From Mesorhizobium sp. M7A.F.Ca.US.006.01.1.1 (GTDB lineage: Bacteria; Pseudomonadota; Alphaproteobacteria; Rhizobiales; Rhizobiaceae): DNA of 32,502 nucleotides. The first letter of the stretch is position 1; every line of letters starts with the position of its first letter. This document shows positions 31,240 through 32,502 of this stretch, piece by piece. The translations under genes and the position numbers were made by a program. The stretch spans positions 1 to 32,502 of the forward strand of contig NZ_RZQL01000047.1 in NCBI RefSeq assembly GCF_003997935.1. The letters run 5' to 3'. Below the pieces are notes generated by a model. That model was not told where the DNA came from. It searched no databases and saw only the letters and a list, made by a program, of their open reading frames with translations.

Positions 31240-31476
31240 TTACTGGAGGAGTTTTGCTTCGCGCGCGGCGTCGATCACCGCTCGCATCGCTTTTTCCGGC
31301 GGCGTCCAGCCATCCAGCGCATCGCGGCAGCTGCGCAACGCTGCCCGGTAGCGCCGTCCCTGGCCCGCCGGCCAGTCGCCGAGGCATTCCAGGCCTTCCC
31401 AGGCGCTGCGGATGATGCGCTCGCGCTCAGGCGCGAATTTCAGCCTGATGGGGCGCGGAAAGATCTTGTCGTTCAA
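31240..31476 (-). CDS. DUF982 domain protein, first gene of tandem pair
   Basis: A 78-residue protein from a TTG start at 31476, chosen for the GGAG 7 nt upstream and because the stress promoter lies 58 bp before. The frame is open further upstream but that would run through the promoter. It has PRPIRLKFAPERERIIRSAW, ECLGDWPAGQGRRYRAALRS and AMRAVIDAAREAKLLQ, the DUF982 pattern. It leads a two-gene unit with the second DUF982 gene. Confidence 0.82.
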   Translation of the reverse strand: MNDKIFPRPIRLKFAPERERIIRSAWEGLECLGDWPAGQGRRYRAALRSCRDALDGWTPPEKAMRAVIDAAREAKLLQ

Positions 31477-31533
31477 CGGTCGTCTCCATGATTGCCGCAC
31501 GTCGCCGGGCGACATGCGTGAGAGGCATCCGGT

Positions 31534-31558
31534 AACGTCGGCGGCAGGGCAGGGTTCC
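31534..31558 (-). promoter_or_regulatory. EcfG/RpoE2-type promoter of the DUF982 pair
   Basis: On the minus strand GGAAC (31558-31554), exactly 16 bp, and CGTT (31537-31534) are a full consensus match. Predicted transcript start near 31527 gives a leader of about 50 nt. The -35 element lies 13 bp beyond the GFA gene stop. Confidence 0.75.
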
Positions 31559-31570
31559 CTTGCCCAGAGA

Positions 31571-32014
31571 TCAAATCTCGGCGTCGATGTCCGACAGCGA
31601 TCTCGGTGTCGGCGCTTCGGCGTTGTGCGCCGCTGGGCGGTCATGCTCGAACTGTTCGGTGCCGGGTAAAGCGTGCAGCCAGGTCTCGCGCCTGGAAGTC
31701 CACAATTCATATTCGGGCACGAGATCGGTCGGCGCGATGTCGAGGCTGCCGATCGCCACCTCGGCCTCATTGTCGTCGACCCAGGCGACGCGGCCGCCGC
31801 ATGTCGGGCAAAAGCTGCGCGTACCATAGGAGCTGACGAGGCCGGTGGTCTCGAAGGCCTCGCGCGGCCAGATGGCAAAGGCCGAATAGACCGAACCGCC
31901 GGCCTTGCGGCAATCCTTGCAATGGCACAGGCCGACGCGCAACGGCGCGCCGCTGACCTCGAACTGCACGCCGCCGCACAGGCAGCTGCCGGTCCTGCGT
32001 ATGGTGTCGGACAT
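31571..32014 (-). CDS. GFA-family (glutathione-dependent formaldehyde-activating-like) protein
   Basis: A 147-residue protein with all zinc-binding cysteines of the GFA/CENP-V fold: CLC (Cys11, Cys13), CHCKDC (Cys30, Cys32, Cys35) and CPTC (Cys69, Cys72). Typical stretches are SCLCGGVQFEVSG at the start, KAGGSVYSAFAIW in the middle, and DNEAEVAIGSLD near 85. Family members bind glutathione adducts, though true formaldehyde activation has been doubted for many. The ATG at 32014 has GGGAGGG 5 nt upstream. A stress-detoxification role is compatible with the neighbours. Confidence 0.93.
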   Translation of the reverse strand: MSDTIRRTGSCLCGGVQFEVSGAPLRVGLCHCKDCRKAGGSVYSAFAIWPREAFETTGLVSSYGTRSFCPTCGGRVAWVDDNEAEVAIGSLDIAPTDLVPEYELWTSRRETWLHALPGTEQFEHDRPAAHNAEAPTPRSLSDIDAEI

Positions 32015-32185
32015 GATGCCCTCCCTCAATGCGTGGCGCTGCGGGCCGGGTGGGACAGATGCTCGTCTGCCGTTTCGTTGGCCAGGATGAGAAACCGGGA
32101 AAAAGACATCCTGTTCACCGTACCACCAGGCCCGGTTGACACGGCCCGCAGCATCTTCAACGCCGCCCAGGCGAAATGGTTTCGG

Positions 32186-32365
32186 CTAGCCGCGGGCCGC
32201 CATATGGGCGTCGAGCTTCTTGCGCGAGGGTCCGTAGCGCTTGATGATGGTCTGTGCCTCGCTTGGCGGAATGCCGTATTTGCGGGCAAAGGCGGCAACC
32301 TCGTAGGGCTCTTCGCTCGAGACCAGCTTGCGGTCCTGTTTCGTCTTCGACTTGTCGTCAGCCAT
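32186..32365 (-). CDS. DUF3606 domain protein
   Basis: A 59-residue protein. MADDKSKTKQDRKLVSSEEP then YEVAAFARKYGIPPSEAQTI then IKRYGPSRKKLDAHM is the DUF3606 pattern: a charged N-terminus and a small helix-turn-helix-like core. Function is unknown; the family is small, widespread in Proteobacteria and often near stress genes. The start at 32365 is the only ATG for the conserved part. A stress-type promoter lies 66 bp upstream. Confidence 0.85.
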   Translation of the reverse strand: MADDKSKTKQDRKLVSSEEPYEVAAFARKYGIPPSEAQTIIKRYGPSRKKLDAHMAARG

Positions 32366-32430
32366 CTCAGGCCTCGCTTTCTGTTGTCGGGGAAACGCGC
32401 AATCTTCGGCGCCCGCGATCAACACGACAT

Positions 32431-32455
32431 AACACAGATCGGCGCCGCCGGTTCC
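32431..32455 (-). promoter_or_regulatory. EcfG/RpoE2-type promoter of the DUF3606 gene
   Basis: On the minus strand GGAAC (32455-32451), 16 bp, and TGTT (32434-32431) match GGAAC-N16-xGTT with one differing base. Transcript start near 32424, about 60 nt before the ATG. Confidence 0.6.
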
Positions 32456-32502
32456 ACCCGGCGACATGGCCAGGCCGCAACCGGCCTGTATCAGGCCGAT
32501 GG

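Noticed and set aside
32016..32185. Gene between GFA and DUF3606
   Set aside because: The open frame lacks a ribosome site and recognisable sequence; treated as intergenic.

Overview
The window looks like a chromosomal segment of a high-GC alphaproteobacterium of the order Rhizobiales, most like Mesorhizobium. This rests on codon and GC character, on family content (MocR and LysR regulators, DUF982, DUF3606, GFA, HWE histidine kinase), on rhizobial-style palindromic repeats, and on several promoters of the alphaproteobacterial general stress sigma factor EcfG/RpoE2 (GGAAC-N16/17-xGTT). No database search was run; all names come from reading motifs.

Layout. 1-4.2 kb: a minus-strand unit (FAD amino acid oxidoreductase, oligopeptide-type binding protein, serine hydrolase cut by the window edge) faces an XRE-cupin regulator, which suggests uptake and oxidation of peptides or D-amino acids. 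4.3-7.4 kb: a decayed Lrp/AsnC gene, then a LysR regulator divergent from an SDR plus Gfo/Idh/MocA pair. 7.4-11.9 kb: two inverted-repeat elements, a DUF922 secreted protease-like protein, a secreted protein, a MocR regulator divergent from a PNPOx-like protein, and a GNAT acetyltransferase. 12-14.3 kb: a PLP aminotransferase, then a small stress locus with two divergent EcfG-type promoters, one serving a 100-residue protein and one serving a short non-coding RNA with a C-rich loop and an intrinsic terminator, followed by a VOC protein. 14.5-19 kb: a secreted protein, a C39-like peptidase plus D-Ala-D-Ala ligase operon behind a palindromic operator, and an AI-2E-type permease with a long C-terminal extension. 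19-24.6 kb: GST, P-loop kinase, GNAT, aldo/keto reductase, DUF982, and a LysR regulator divergent from an NmrA-like protein.

24.7-32.5 kb: many very small genes, a tRNA-Gln(TTG), a PAS-HWE histidine kinase, an MgtC-family membrane protein, a fluoroacetate-dehalogenase-like hydrolase, a GFA protein, tandem DUF982 genes and DUF3606. Five of these units have a GGAAC-N16-xGTT promoter at a sensible distance, so this stretch reads as a cluster of general stress response genes. HWE-type kinases are known to feed into that response.

The most interesting item is the EcfG-driven small RNA at about 13754-13836, which resembles Caulobacter GsrN in architecture. Next are the stress-promoter cluster, a bacterial CCHC zinc-knuckle protein, an SDR without its catalytic Tyr and Lys, and a dehalogenase homologue that lacks the fluoride-binding His.
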